DNA of 64,000 nt from Belliella calami. Its GTDB lineage: Bacteria; Bacteroidota; Bacteroidia; Cytophagales; Cyclobacteriaceae. Position 1 is the first letter of the stretch. Each line of letters opens with the position of its first letter. Both the position numbers and the translations under genes were made by a program. Under the pieces are notes generated by a model that saw only the letters and a list, made by a program, of their open reading frames with translations, searched no databases and was not told the DNA's origin. Below, in pieces: positions 17,876 to 26,368 of this stretch. Where the stretch lies: NCBI RefSeq assembly GCF_022549695.1, contig NZ_JAKZGS010000003.1, positions 186,001 to 250,000 on the forward strand, written 5' to 3'.

Positions 17876-19189
17876 TTATAGCTTGTATCCATTTTCATAA
17901 TTGTAATGGAGCTTTGCGCTTGCCTCCCAATCATCGGGGAAAGTTTCTGACTTGGGATCCCAGACAAGGGGCCTCTTTAATTCCTCAGCAATATTGCCAA
18001 TCGTGCAAATTGTACATGTACTATGCCCCACTTCTACGGGAACAATTGGATCTTTTCTGGAAATTACCGATGTGATGAAGTCACCATAATGGTGAGAATA
18101 GTCTTGTTTGGGAAGGATTCGTGTTGGTTTTAGACTTTCATCTGAAGATTGAAAAACACCTCTATTCACTTGAATCCATCCATCAGAGCCGATGAACCGC
18201 ACTCCTTGTGGGCCATCACCAAAAGGAGCAACCAAAATCTTTATTCCGTTTGCATATTCATAAGTTAGAGGGTCGTCATTCGATGCCGGAGTTACTTTTA
18301 CAGGTCCATTTCTATCCATGCCAATCCCCCACTGTGCTACATCTAACATGTGGGCTCCCCAATCTGTCATGTGTCCTCCTCCTGTCTCTTTGTACCATCT
18401 CCATGAGGCCCAAGATTTTTCGTTCGTTTCTGGATTTAGGCTGATTTTAGGAGCCAAAGCCTGATTATATTGTATTTGTTTCAAAGGGCCAAGCCAAGCT
18501 TTCCAGTCTAGACTTGCAGGGATTTCTTCTGCTGGTAGATCGTATGGTTTTGGATGTTCTGGACTGCCTACATGTACCAATACCTTTTCAATTTTGCCAA
18601 TCTTGCCCTTTTGGACCATATGTGCAGCATGTTGAAAATTTACCTCTGATCTTTGTTGACTCCCTACCGCTAGTACGATGCCATTTGCTCTTACGGCTTT
18701 GACTAACTCCTGTCCTTCTTTGATCGTGAATGTAAGTGGTTTTTCCAGATAAATGTCTTTTCCTGCTTTGCAAGCAGCTATAGCTGTCAATGCATGCCAA
18801 TGATCTGGAGTTGCTATGACAACTGCATCAATATCATCCCTTTCTAGCAATTGATTAAAATCTGCATAAGCAGAAATCTCAACCTTATCTTTTCCATTCT
18901 CTTTTGTCAGCCGGGTTGCTCTGATTTGAAATCTTTCTCGCTTGTCTGAATCCACATCCGCACATGCCAATACTTGAACCCCAGGTATTTTCATCATGCC
19001 GTTTAGAATGCCCATCGCCTGCTGTCCAACTCCTATAAATCCGAGCCTTACTTGATGGATGTCTCCTGGATTTGTGGTTTTAAATGGTGGGGAAAATGCG
19101 AAAGAGGATAGGCTTGTAAATCCAGCAATCGATAATAGAGAGTTTCCTATGAATTTTCTGCGTGATGAATTTTTCTTTTTTTGGTTCAT
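17876..19189 (-). CDS. Tat-exported Gfo/Idh/MocA family oxidoreductase
   Basis: 437 aa. A twin-arginine signal (SRRKFIGNSLL) at residues 9-19 shows export in folded, cofactor-loaded form. The Rossmann nucleotide site GFIGVGQQAMG and the EKPL motif (DIYLEKPL, about residues 129-136) mark an NAD(P)-dependent sugar or inositol dehydrogenase fold. Bacteroidota carry many such periplasmic enzymes, several working on glycans. The substrate is unknown. It is on the same strand as the peroxide operon and the iron transporter, but gaps of more than 70 bp separate them. Confidence 0.85.
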   Translation of the reverse strand: MNQKKKNSSRRKFIGNSLLSIAGFTSLSSFAFSPPFKTTNPGDIHQVRLGFIGVGQQAMGILNGMMKIPGVQVLACADVDSDKRERFQIRATRLTKENGKDKVEISAYADFNQLLERDDIDAVVIATPDHWHALTAIAACKAGKDIYLEKPLTFTIKEGQELVKAVRANGIVLAVGSQQRSEVNFQHAAHMVQKGKIGKIEKVLVHVGSPEHPKPYDLPAEEIPASLDWKAWLGPLKQIQYNQALAPKISLNPETNEKSWASWRWYKETGGGHMTDWGAHMLDVAQWGIGMDRNGPVKVTPASNDDPLTYEYANGIKILVAPFGDGPQGVRFIGSDGWIQVNRGVFQSSDESLKPTRILPKQDYSHHYGDFITSVISRKDPIVPVEVGHSTCTICTIGNIAEELKRPLVWDPKSETFPDDWEASAKLHYNYENGYKL

Positions 19190-19383
19190 GGGTTATCGGT
19201 TTGAGGGTAGATTTTGCTATGATTTTTTCAAAGCAACTCTTAATAATAACACATAAAGTTGAGATCTGAAAAAGTGTAGTGAAAGATATGTTCATTAGTC
19301 CATTACGGATACCATGGTCAATGCATGTCGGCCCAAATCTTGATCGCCTGCTATTTGAACCTTATCAAAAATACAAATTGATT

Positions 19384-20421
19384 TTAAAATGCCTCTTCAA
19401 TATCATATTTCCACAAATAGAAAAATGCTCTTTCCGATTCATCAAAGACTCTTCCAGGATTGGTTCTTATAGTCACGCGGAGGCCTTCATCATCACAGAT
19501 TTTTACCAATTGATGACTACCAAAGTAAGAGACTTTGACGATTTTGCCACTGAGTTGCTGCCCTTTTCTCTGAACTACTTCGCTATGTTCGGGTCTAAAA
19601 AGAAGTTTGATTGCTGATTTGTATTTTTTGGCTTCTGGATCAGCAATAAACCCAAATGAAGTATAGAACCCATCTTCGCTAGGTGTGGCCATTATCTCAT
19701 TCCTTTTTCCAAAAAAATTAGCTACATAAGGATTGATAGGATTTTCATAAAGGACTTTTGGGATATCTATTTGTTGTAAAAAACCTTTATGCAAAATAGC
19801 AACTCTATCTGCTGTAGAGAGGGCATCCTTTGTGTCATGTGTAACAAAAATTGCTGTAATACCCGTTTTTTTGATGATTTGTCGGATTTCTTCACGAACT
19901 TGATCCTTGAGCATGGCATCCAAGTTACTGAAAGGCTCATCCATCAAGAGAATCCTTGGATTTGGGGCGATAGCTCTTGCCAAAGCCACCCTTTGTTGCT
20001 GTCCACCTGAAAGTTGGTGTGGATATTTGTTGAAATCTTCATTCAAACCAACCAACTGCAAAGTTTCTTTGGCGATTTGCTCTCGATTTCCTTTAGATTT
20101 TTGGATTCCAAACATGACATTTTCCAAAATCGTCAAATGTGGGAAAAGTGCATAATCTTGAAAGACCATCCCAACTTTTCTCGCGTGTGCAGGCACTGTT
20201 TTTTTGCCTTCCACGATCACTTGACCCGAAAGTGAGATGCTTCCATGGTCTGGATGCTCCAGTCCGGCAATCAGTCTCAATAAGGTTGTCTTGCCAGACC
20301 CACTTTCACCAACCAAAGCTAAAATCTCCCCTTCAGTGACATTGAAGGAAATATCATTGACAGCAAAGTCTTTGGCTTGGCCATATTTCTTGTTGATATG
20401 TTGAAGTGATAAGATTGGCAT
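19384..20421 (-). CDS. Ferric-iron type ABC transporter ATPase (FbpC-like)
   Basis: 345 aa. Walker A is GESGSGKTTLL, the signature is LSGGQQQR, Walker B is RILLMDEPFSNLD and the switch His is in FVTHDTKDAL. A C-terminal TOBE-like regulatory domain follows (about 250-345). It powers the permease encoded 20 bp upstream. Together with the binding-protein gene this is a three-gene Fbp/Fut-type Fe(III) import operon. A spermidine/thiamine-type substrate is less likely because of the binding protein. Confidence 0.9.
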   Translation of the reverse strand: MPILSLQHINKKYGQAKDFAVNDISFNVTEGEILALVGESGSGKTTLLRLIAGLEHPDHGSISLSGQVIVEGKKTVPAHARKVGMVFQDYALFPHLTILENVMFGIQKSKGNREQIAKETLQLVGLNEDFNKYPHQLSGGQQQRVALARAIAPNPRILLMDEPFSNLDAMLKDQVREEIRQIIKKTGITAIFVTHDTKDALSTADRVAILHKGFLQQIDIPKVLYENPINPYVANFFGKRNEIMATPSEDGFYTSFGFIADPEAKKYKSAIKLLFRPEHSEVVQRKGQQLSGKIVKVSYFGSHQLVKICDDEGLRVTIRTNPGRVFDESERAFFYLWKYDIEEAF

Positions 20422-20441
20422 CTTTATAATGATATGTATAC

Positions 20442-22079
20442 TTATATTTCTCTTTTTTTGATCATCCGATTAAGGAAAATGATCGGAATAATCCCTGTTA
20501 AAATGATGATCAATGCGGCATTTGCAGATTCTGCAATCATCTCATTTGTCGCCATGTCAAAGGCTTTGGTTGCCAAAGTTTGGTAATTGAAGGGACGAAG
20601 GATCAAAGTTAAAGGTAATTCTTTCAACACATCTACAAAAACCAACAATATACCTGAAAACAAACTGGATTTGATGAGTGGAAGGTCTATTTTCCAAAGT
20701 GTTTTTGAACTTCTAATCCCCAGCAATCTACTTGCTTCGTTTACATGGATCCCTATTTTTTGAAAACCTGATTCCACTGGATTGTATCCTACTGCCATGA
20801 ATCTTACAATATACGCAAAGGTCAATGCGAACAGCGTTCCTGACAAAAAGAGTCCAGCCACTCTAGATGATAATAGGGTGTCATATATCCACTTATCGAA
20901 AGAAAGTAGCGGTATCATCACTCCAACAGCAATGACAGCACCAGGTATCGCATAACCAAGTGTTGCGATTTTAGTGATACTTTTAACCCATTTGAATGGA
21001 CTTAGTCGCAGTGCATAAAGTAAAATAATGGAAAAAAAGACAACCAAAACTCCAACAAGTGCAGCAAGTCCGAAGCTTCTAAATATCAATAAGAAGAATT
21101 CTTGATTGACTACTTTTTCATAAGTCATGAACACCCATTGGAGCAACTGCAAAAAAGGAATAAAGAAACTGATCAAAAAAAGCATGGTACATACACCCGT
21201 ATAGAGGAGTTTGCTTTTGGTAGAAACCTCTTTTCTTGCTTGCGGCTTATTGAGTCCGTTGACTGATGAGTATTGTCGATTTCCCCTTTGTATCGATTCT
21301 AAATACAATAAAGCAAAAACAAAAATCATTAAGATAGCAGCTAGATAGATGGCCGTAGTAGCATCACCCATCGAAAACCATGCTCTGAATATCCCTGTGG
21401 TAAATGTGTTTACACCAAAATACTTGACTGTTCCGTAATCATTCAAAACTTCCATAGAAGCAAGTGCTATCCCAGCTACGATTGCTGGTCTTGCCATTGG
21501 AAGTGCTACTTTGAAAAAGGTTTTTGCACGATTTGCACCCAAAAGAGAAGAAGCTTCCTGCATGGTTTTGGATTGCTGCAAAAAGGAAGATCTTGCAATC
21601 AAAAACACATAAGGAAATAAGGTGATAGACAAGATAAAGATTGCTCCAGGAAGATTCATGATATCTATGAGACTTCCTTTAATTTGAATTCCAAATGAAT
21701 TTCTTAAAAAAGTCTGTATAGGTCCTGTATAATCAAGAAGCCCCACATAGGTGTAAGCCATGATATATCCAGGAAATCCCAAAGGCAATATCAGGAGCCA
21801 TTCAAAATACTTTCTACCAGGAAATTCATAATTTGAAACTAGCCAAGCTGTACTTACACCTAGGACAAAGGTACTGAATGCCACTCCCAGTAAGATTAGG
21901 AGGGTGTTTTGAAAATACCCAAAAAGGAGGTTGTTGGCTATGTGTGACCAACTACCTCCCGGGCTTGTAAATAATTTGAATAAAATAGTGAAAAGAGGCG
22001 TGGCTACTACCAATAATATTAGTAATGCAAAACCAGTCCACTTATTCCACCAATAATACTTTTTATCAATGATTTCCAA
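20442..22079 (-). CDS. Ferric-iron type ABC transporter permease (FbpB-like, fused dimer)
   Basis: 545 aa, about 12 transmembrane helices in two homologous halves. Each half has an EAA loop that docks the ATPase: EASSLLGANRAKTFFKVALP and EASRLLGIRSSKTLWKIDLP. Such duplicated permeases are typical of Fe(III) transporters (FbpB, SfuB). It lies 9 bp after the binding-protein gene and 20 bp before the ATPase gene, so one operon is clear. Confidence 0.92.
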   Translation of the reverse strand: MEIIDKKYYWWNKWTGFALLILLVVATPLFTILFKLFTSPGGSWSHIANNLLFGYFQNTLLILLGVAFSTFVLGVSTAWLVSNYEFPGRKYFEWLLILPLGFPGYIMAYTYVGLLDYTGPIQTFLRNSFGIQIKGSLIDIMNLPGAIFILSITLFPYVFLIARSSFLQQSKTMQEASSLLGANRAKTFFKVALPMARPAIVAGIALASMEVLNDYGTVKYFGVNTFTTGIFRAWFSMGDATTAIYLAAILMIFVFALLYLESIQRGNRQYSSVNGLNKPQARKEVSTKSKLLYTGVCTMLFLISFFIPFLQLLQWVFMTYEKVVNQEFFLLIFRSFGLAALVGVLVVFFSIILLYALRLSPFKWVKSITKIATLGYAIPGAVIAVGVMIPLLSFDKWIYDTLLSSRVAGLFLSGTLFALTFAYIVRFMAVGYNPVESGFQKIGIHVNEASRLLGIRSSKTLWKIDLPLIKSSLFSGILLVFVDVLKELPLTLILRPFNYQTLATKAFDMATNEMIAESANAALIIILTGIIPIIFLNRMIKKREI

Positions 22080-22088
22080 CGCTTCTCT

Positions 22089-23120
22089 TTATTTCCATCC
22101 AATACGGTCAAAGATAACTACTGCATCTTTGTTGTATTTACCAAGTTCTGATAAGTTGATTTCGTCTGCCTTGAAGTCCCCCCATTCTTTTAACAAATCT
22201 GAAAATTCAGCTGATTTGTTTACTGGGTATTCGAAATTAATGCTTGCCAAGAAATTTTGAGCTTCAACTTCAGACAAAAACTCAATCAAAGCTGTTGCAT
22301 TTTCCTTATTTGGGGCATGTTTTGTAACTGCAGCGCCAGATATATTTATGTGTGTACCTCTATCATCCTGATTTGGGAAAAACAATCCGACTTTTTCTGC
22401 TGCTTTTCTTTCTTCTTCATTAGAGTCATTCAACATGATACCGATATAATAAGTGTTGACTATCGCTACATCTCCTTCTCCCGAAGCTACAGCTTTTACT
22501 TGATCTCTGTCACTCCCTTTTGGGTCTCTAGCCATATTGGCAAGCAGTCCTGATGCCCAAGTTTGAGCAGCTTCCTCACCATTATGGGCTATGATTGATG
22601 CCAATAAGGATTGATTATAAATGTTTTCTGAGGACCTTGTCAAAACTCTCCCCTTCCAAGCTTCTTCTGTCAAAGCTTCATATGTGGACAATTCCTCAGG
22701 GTTCACTCTTTCTTTGCTGTAAGCAAATATCCTTGCTCTGTAAGTTAGGCCAAACCACTTGTTTTCAGGATCTCTGAACTTAGATGGAATGTTTGTTTCT
22801 AGCGTAGAAGATGAAATTGGCTGTACCAAATCTTTGTCAACTGCTCTCTGAAGCCTTCCTGCATCCACTGTGATCAAGACGTCTGCTGGTGAATTGGCTC
22901 CTTCCAATTCTAACTTTTGGATCAATTCGTCAGCACTTGCACTTACGACATTTACTTTGATCCCGGTTTTTTCTGTGAACATATCAAAAAGCTTTTGATC
23001 TGCTTCGTAATGTCTGTGTGTGTAAACATTTACTTCGTTGTTGCTTTCTGTAGTTCCTCCGCATGAATATAGAGAAGCTGCAATTATTGCTAAAGAAACT
23101 GCTTTTAAGAAGTTTTTCAT
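22089..23120 (-). CDS. Ferric-iron ABC transporter substrate-binding lipoprotein (FbpA/FutA-like)
   Basis: 343 aa from the ATG at 23120, which begins a proper lipoprotein signal ending LYSCGG; upstream ATGs at 23126 and 23147 add a charged extension. It is a bilobed type II periplasmic binding protein. The double tyrosine in VNTYYIGI and an N-terminal Y/H cluster (NVYTHRHYEADQ) match the metal-ligand Tyr/His pattern of FbpA, IdiA and FutA. It captures Fe(III) in the periplasm for the permease. oxyR is divergent 142 bp away, suggesting a peroxide link to iron uptake. Confidence 0.9.
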   Translation of the reverse strand: MKNFLKAVSLAIIAASLYSCGGTTESNNEVNVYTHRHYEADQKLFDMFTEKTGIKVNVVSASADELIQKLELEGANSPADVLITVDAGRLQRAVDKDLVQPISSSTLETNIPSKFRDPENKWFGLTYRARIFAYSKERVNPEELSTYEALTEEAWKGRVLTRSSENIYNQSLLASIIAHNGEEAAQTWASGLLANMARDPKGSDRDQVKAVASGEGDVAIVNTYYIGIMLNDSNEEERKAAEKVGLFFPNQDDRGTHINISGAAVTKHAPNKENATALIEFLSEVEAQNFLASINFEYPVNKSAEFSDLLKEWGDFKADEINLSELGKYNKDAVVIFDRIGWK

Positions 23121-23194
23121 ATCCATTTTTTTTGTTTGACGAGCCAAAATTAATCATTATTTAAATCAAATCTAAATAAAAAGAAAAAGATTTT

Positions 23195-23202
23195 TATATT
23201 TG
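23195..23202 (+). promoter_or_regulatory. Candidate -7 element upstream of oxyR
   Basis: TATATTTG fits TAnnTTTG, giving a leader of about 55 nt before oxyR. No clear ATAG-type OxyR box was found by eye in the divergent gap. Confidence 0.4.
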
Positions 23203-23262
23203 CACCATCCTTCTGACGAGAGGTGAGAATAGTGGTTTTTCAGGTTTTAGATCAGAAAATAA

Positions 23263-24195
23263 ATGACAATCCAACAACTGGAATATATTTTAGCAATAGA
23301 TAAATTCAGGCATTTTGGGAATGCAGCTGAAGCATGCTTTGTGACGCAGCCGACATTAAGTGCCCAAGTCAATAAGCTTGAAAAAGAGCTGGAAGTCATT
23401 ATTTTTGACCGATCAAAGATGCCTGTAATTCCAACTGAGTCGGGTGCTCAAATCATAGAGCAAGCCAAAAAAGTGGTCTCACATAGCAAAGGGATTTATG
23501 AGATAGTTGCACAACTCAAAGGGGACGTAAGTGGAGTGATTAAGCTTGGAATAATCCCAACTTTGGCGCCTTACCTGTTGCATAGGTTCATTAGGAATTT
23601 TCTGGAAAAATACCCTAAGGTGCAGCTTCAAGTAGAAGAAATGGTAACTGAAGAGATCATCAGGAAATTGAAAAACGATGAACTAGATCTCGGTGTGGTG
23701 GTCACCCCTTTGGACGAAAGTGGGCTATTGGAAAAACCGATGTTTTATGAAAAGTTCTACGCGTATCTTTCTGAAGGACATCCTTTGCTTTCGAAGAAGA
23801 AGATCAGTGTGTTGGATTTTGAGAGTACTGATATGTGGGTTTTGCAGCAGGGACATTGCTTTCGGGATCAAGTTTTGAATTTCTGTAACAAAGCCAAGTT
23901 CCAAAAGATGAATTTTCATTATGAAAGTGGCTCTTTGGAGGGTTTGAAATATATGGTCAACGAATACAAAGGAGTTACCTTGCTTCCTGAGTTAGCGACT
24001 TTTTATATGACTGAAAATGAGAAAAATAGATTGCGATCCTTTGAGGGAGAGGAGCCTACAAGAGAAGTAAGTATCGTTTTGACCAGGAGTTTTCTCAAAC
24101 AAAAACTCGTAGCACTTCTCTACAATGAAATAACGGCCTCGATCCCTCAAGAAATGACATCAAAAGCACACGGGAAAATCGTCAGATTCAAATAA
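23263..24195 (+). CDS. oxyR: Peroxide-sensing LysR-type activator
   Basis: 310 aa. An N-terminal winged helix (residues 1-60, QPTLSAQVNKLE) is followed by a LysR sensor domain. The redox pair falls at Cys199 and Cys208 (GHCFRDQVLNFC), the same numbers as in E. coli OxyR, so H2O2 sensing by an intramolecular disulfide is well supported. OxyR activates catalase, peroxidase, Dps and related genes. Here it is divergent from a ferric-iron transporter, which it may control to limit Fenton chemistry; that part is inference. Confidence 0.95.
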   Translation: MTIQQLEYILAIDKFRHFGNAAEACFVTQPTLSAQVNKLEKELEVIIFDRSKMPVIPTESGAQIIEQAKKVVSHSKGIYEIVAQLKGDVSGVIKLGIIPTLAPYLLHRFIRNFLEKYPKVQLQVEEMVTEEIIRKLKNDELDLGVVVTPLDESGLLEKPMFYEKFYAYLSEGHPLLSKKKISVLDFESTDMWVLQQGHCFRDQVLNFCNKAKFQKMNFHYESGSLEGLKYMVNEYKGVTLLPELATFYMTENEKNRLRSFEGEEPTREVSIVLTRSFLKQKLVALLYNEITASIPQEMTSKAHGKIVRFK

Positions 24196-24200
24196 AATTT

Positions 24201-24350
24201 ATGAATATCCGCCTACATACAAGTAGCCACTTAAAATAATGTATTCAGTTTAAATCCATCAGCAGTTGACCGTAAGCTGTTGTCTGTTGACGATTATCAG
24301 CATGATTTATGTGTTTTAATATGCGTACTTGTACACAAGCGGATAATCAT
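24201..24350. repeat. MITE-like element with 25-bp terminal inverted repeats
   Basis: The left end at 24201-24225 (ATGAATATCCGC...) and the reverse complement of the right end at 24326-24350 (ATGATTATCCGC...) match at 20 of 25 bases and share TACAAGTA. The body contains GATTATCAGCATGATT at 24292-24307. A related copy lies at 62341-62483 with the same body motif at the same 43-bp distance from its right end. It is non-coding and fills the gap between oxyR and the barrel gene. Confidence 0.7.
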
Positions 24351-24418
24351 ATAAAATTTCTTTAATTTCGAAGGTTCCAAGCGGAAACTCTTTTCTGCTA
24401 TTTACGTTTCTCTTTTCT

Positions 24419-25555
24419 ATGAAAAAATTCCCCGTTGCTTTGTTGATCTGTTTTATGATCTTAGGGTCGAGCACTTTTAGCTTAGGACAGTCATTTTTCA
24501 AAAAGTACGTCAACAGTCTGGTAAATGACACTTCAGATATCAGTAAGCCTCAGTTTTTGATTTACCCCACGTTGGCATACGCACCTGAGACAAGCTGGGA
24601 AATAGGATTATCATCCCTGTATGTTTATTATGCAAATCAAGATACAACAAACAGACTCAGTGAAATCAATGGGTTCACTTTTGTGACATTGGAGAATCAA
24701 TACGGCCTTTGGTTTGACCATGCGATGTATTCCGATCAAAGTAATTGGTTCTTTTTGGGAAGATTGAGATTTCAGAGTTTCCCCCTCAAATACTACGGTA
24801 TAGGAATGGATTCTCCATCAGAATACCTTGCTTTGGTAGATGCAAATCAAATATTGATCAAGGAAAGAGTACTTAGAAAAATCAAGAACGACTTGTTTTT
24901 TGGTTTGGAAGTAGATTTCCAGAGACTTGCAGGTACTGACTTTAGGTTAGCTCCAGATAGTCCAACGTTTCCGTTGCCACGTGGAAGTGAAGGCTCCACA
25001 AATATCGGGATTGGTGCAGGCTTAGTTTATGATAATAGGCACAATGTGCTGAATGTAAGAAATGGGTTTTTCTCAGAATTGGCTTATTTACGTTATTCAG
25101 CAGCCATCAGTACTTTTGGTTTCAATTCTGTAATTTCGGATACTAGATATTACAAATCGGTGAGTAAAAACACGGTTTTTGCGGCTCAGCTATTAGGCCA
25201 TTTCAATTCAGGAGATGTTCCATTCAATCAATTGGCATTGATGGGAGGAGAATCAATGATGCGAGGTTACTACACGGGACGATTTCGGGACAATAATCAA
25301 TTGGCGACACAGGCAGAATTGAGATTTTTGCCGCTTCCCTTGGGATTTACGGACAGGATTGGTGCAGCTGTTTTTGGAGGAGTTGCCACAGTTTTTTCGG
25401 ATTTTGATAATCTAAACCTCAATAGAACCGTTTGGTCTGCCGGTGGTGGCTTGAGATTTTTGTTGTTCCCAAAGAAGGATATTTATACGAGAATTGATTA
25501 CGCTCTGACCAAAGAGGGTTCCGGTATATATTTATTTATAGGAGAGGCATTTTGA
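24419..25555 (+). CDS. BamA/TamA-like (Omp85 superfamily) outer membrane barrel, no POTRA domain
   Basis: 378 aa with a signal peptide (about residues 1-23, ending SLGQ). The rest is a 16-strand-type barrel ending in a terminal Phe (YLFIGEAF). The Omp85 L6-loop signature MRGYYTGRFRD is present, and FSELAYLRYS marks the D15 domain. No N-terminal POTRA repeats are seen, so it is not the main BamA but one of the short patatin-associated or standalone D15 barrels of Bacteroidota. Function unknown. The patatin at 7120 is too far away to be its fused partner. Confidence 0.8.
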   Translation: MKKFPVALLICFMILGSSTFSLGQSFFKKYVNSLVNDTSDISKPQFLIYPTLAYAPETSWEIGLSSLYVYYANQDTTNRLSEINGFTFVTLENQYGLWFDHAMYSDQSNWFFLGRLRFQSFPLKYYGIGMDSPSEYLALVDANQILIKERVLRKIKNDLFFGLEVDFQRLAGTDFRLAPDSPTFPLPRGSEGSTNIGIGAGLVYDNRHNVLNVRNGFFSELAYLRYSAAISTFGFNSVISDTRYYKSVSKNTVFAAQLLGHFNSGDVPFNQLALMGGESMMRGYYTGRFRDNNQLATQAELRFLPLPLGFTDRIGAAVFGGVATVFSDFDNLNLNRTVWSAGGGLRFLLFPKKDIYTRIDYALTKEGSGIYLFIGEAF

Positions 25556-25707
25556 TCAGGGAAACCGTGTTTTGTAATCCTAGGAGGATACCGATTTAGC
25601 GTTAAGCTATTTCAAAGCAAATACAATATTTCATTCAATAAAATCCTTTTATAACAAACCCTTGAAACGTTCTTGGGGTTGAAAGCAATTTCCCTAGCTT
25701 TTCAGTA

Positions 25708-26305
25708 TTACATATCTTCTAGGGAAAGGGCAAGGTAGGTAGGTCTATAGTTTGGTAGTTGGGACAACAACGCTTTTGATTTTTCCTTCAAAATGCTGAT
25801 ATCAATTTTTTGTTTGTTTAGTTTAACTTCAGGAAAAGTGCGCTGAAAGTTCCATTCACGCTTAAGTCTTTCATTTTCATCCTCTTTTAGTCGTTGAAAC
25901 TCCTTGATTAAGTAAATTTGAAATTCAGGACTGAGCCACATTGCAAAATGGCATGCAATATCTTTATGTGCATAGGTTCCTCCAAATCTTCCCGGTTTAG
26001 AGATGATTCCAATAGCATTTGTGGTTTCTATCCATCGCTTTGGCGTCAGAACGAAACTGTTTAATCCCGCTAATTTTCTAAACCCCTCGAATTCGAAGGG
26101 TTTAAAATTCGGGTTGTACATTACCTCCCAGAAACCTAAAAGTTCTACTGTGTTTCTATTTCTCATCCAGTTTTGAATAATAATATCAGTACTTGAAGAG
26201 TCTTTAAATCTTGCTATGTCGGTAATTGAAATGTAATCGTTTTGATCGCTTAGGATTAAAGTGATTTCTGTCCCTTTTACATTTATTTTTTTTGTTTTTA
26301 GCCAT
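25708..26305 (-). pseudogene. KilA-N domain gene, frameshifted in an A8 run and shortened at the 3' end
   Basis: Two pieces in different frames make one KilA-N protein. The ATG at 26305 gives MAKNKK, then a run of eight A (T8 at 26286-26293 on the plus strand) shifts the frame. Dropping one A continues INVKGTEITLILSDQND, then ISITDIARFK, into the open frame from 26166 with RNRNT, NSFVLTPKRWIE and GGTYAHKDIACHFAMWLSPE, all family motifs. The usual 270-residue protein also has a longer C-terminal region, absent here after KEFQRLKEDENE. KilA-N is a DNA-binding domain of phage and mobile-element origin. The gene may be decayed, switched by slippage, or carry a sequencing error. Confidence 0.75.
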
Positions 26306-26368
26306 TGTCTTCTACTTTAAAAAAGATTCTTGAAAAATTATCTTCCTCAAGATCGGAAATTTTGAACT

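Noticed and set aside
23213-23220. CTGACGAG in the oxyR leader, recalling a hammerhead ribozyme core
   Set aside because: No matching GAAA core segment or stems could be found around it.
24316-24531. 71-residue minus-strand frame between oxyR and the barrel gene
   Set aside because: It is formed by the terminal repeat of the MITE-like element and the antisense of the barrel gene start.
25708-26305. Prophage remnant around the KilA-N gene
   Set aside because: No other phage-like gene, integrase or attachment site lies nearby; KilA-N genes also occur alone in Bacteroidota.
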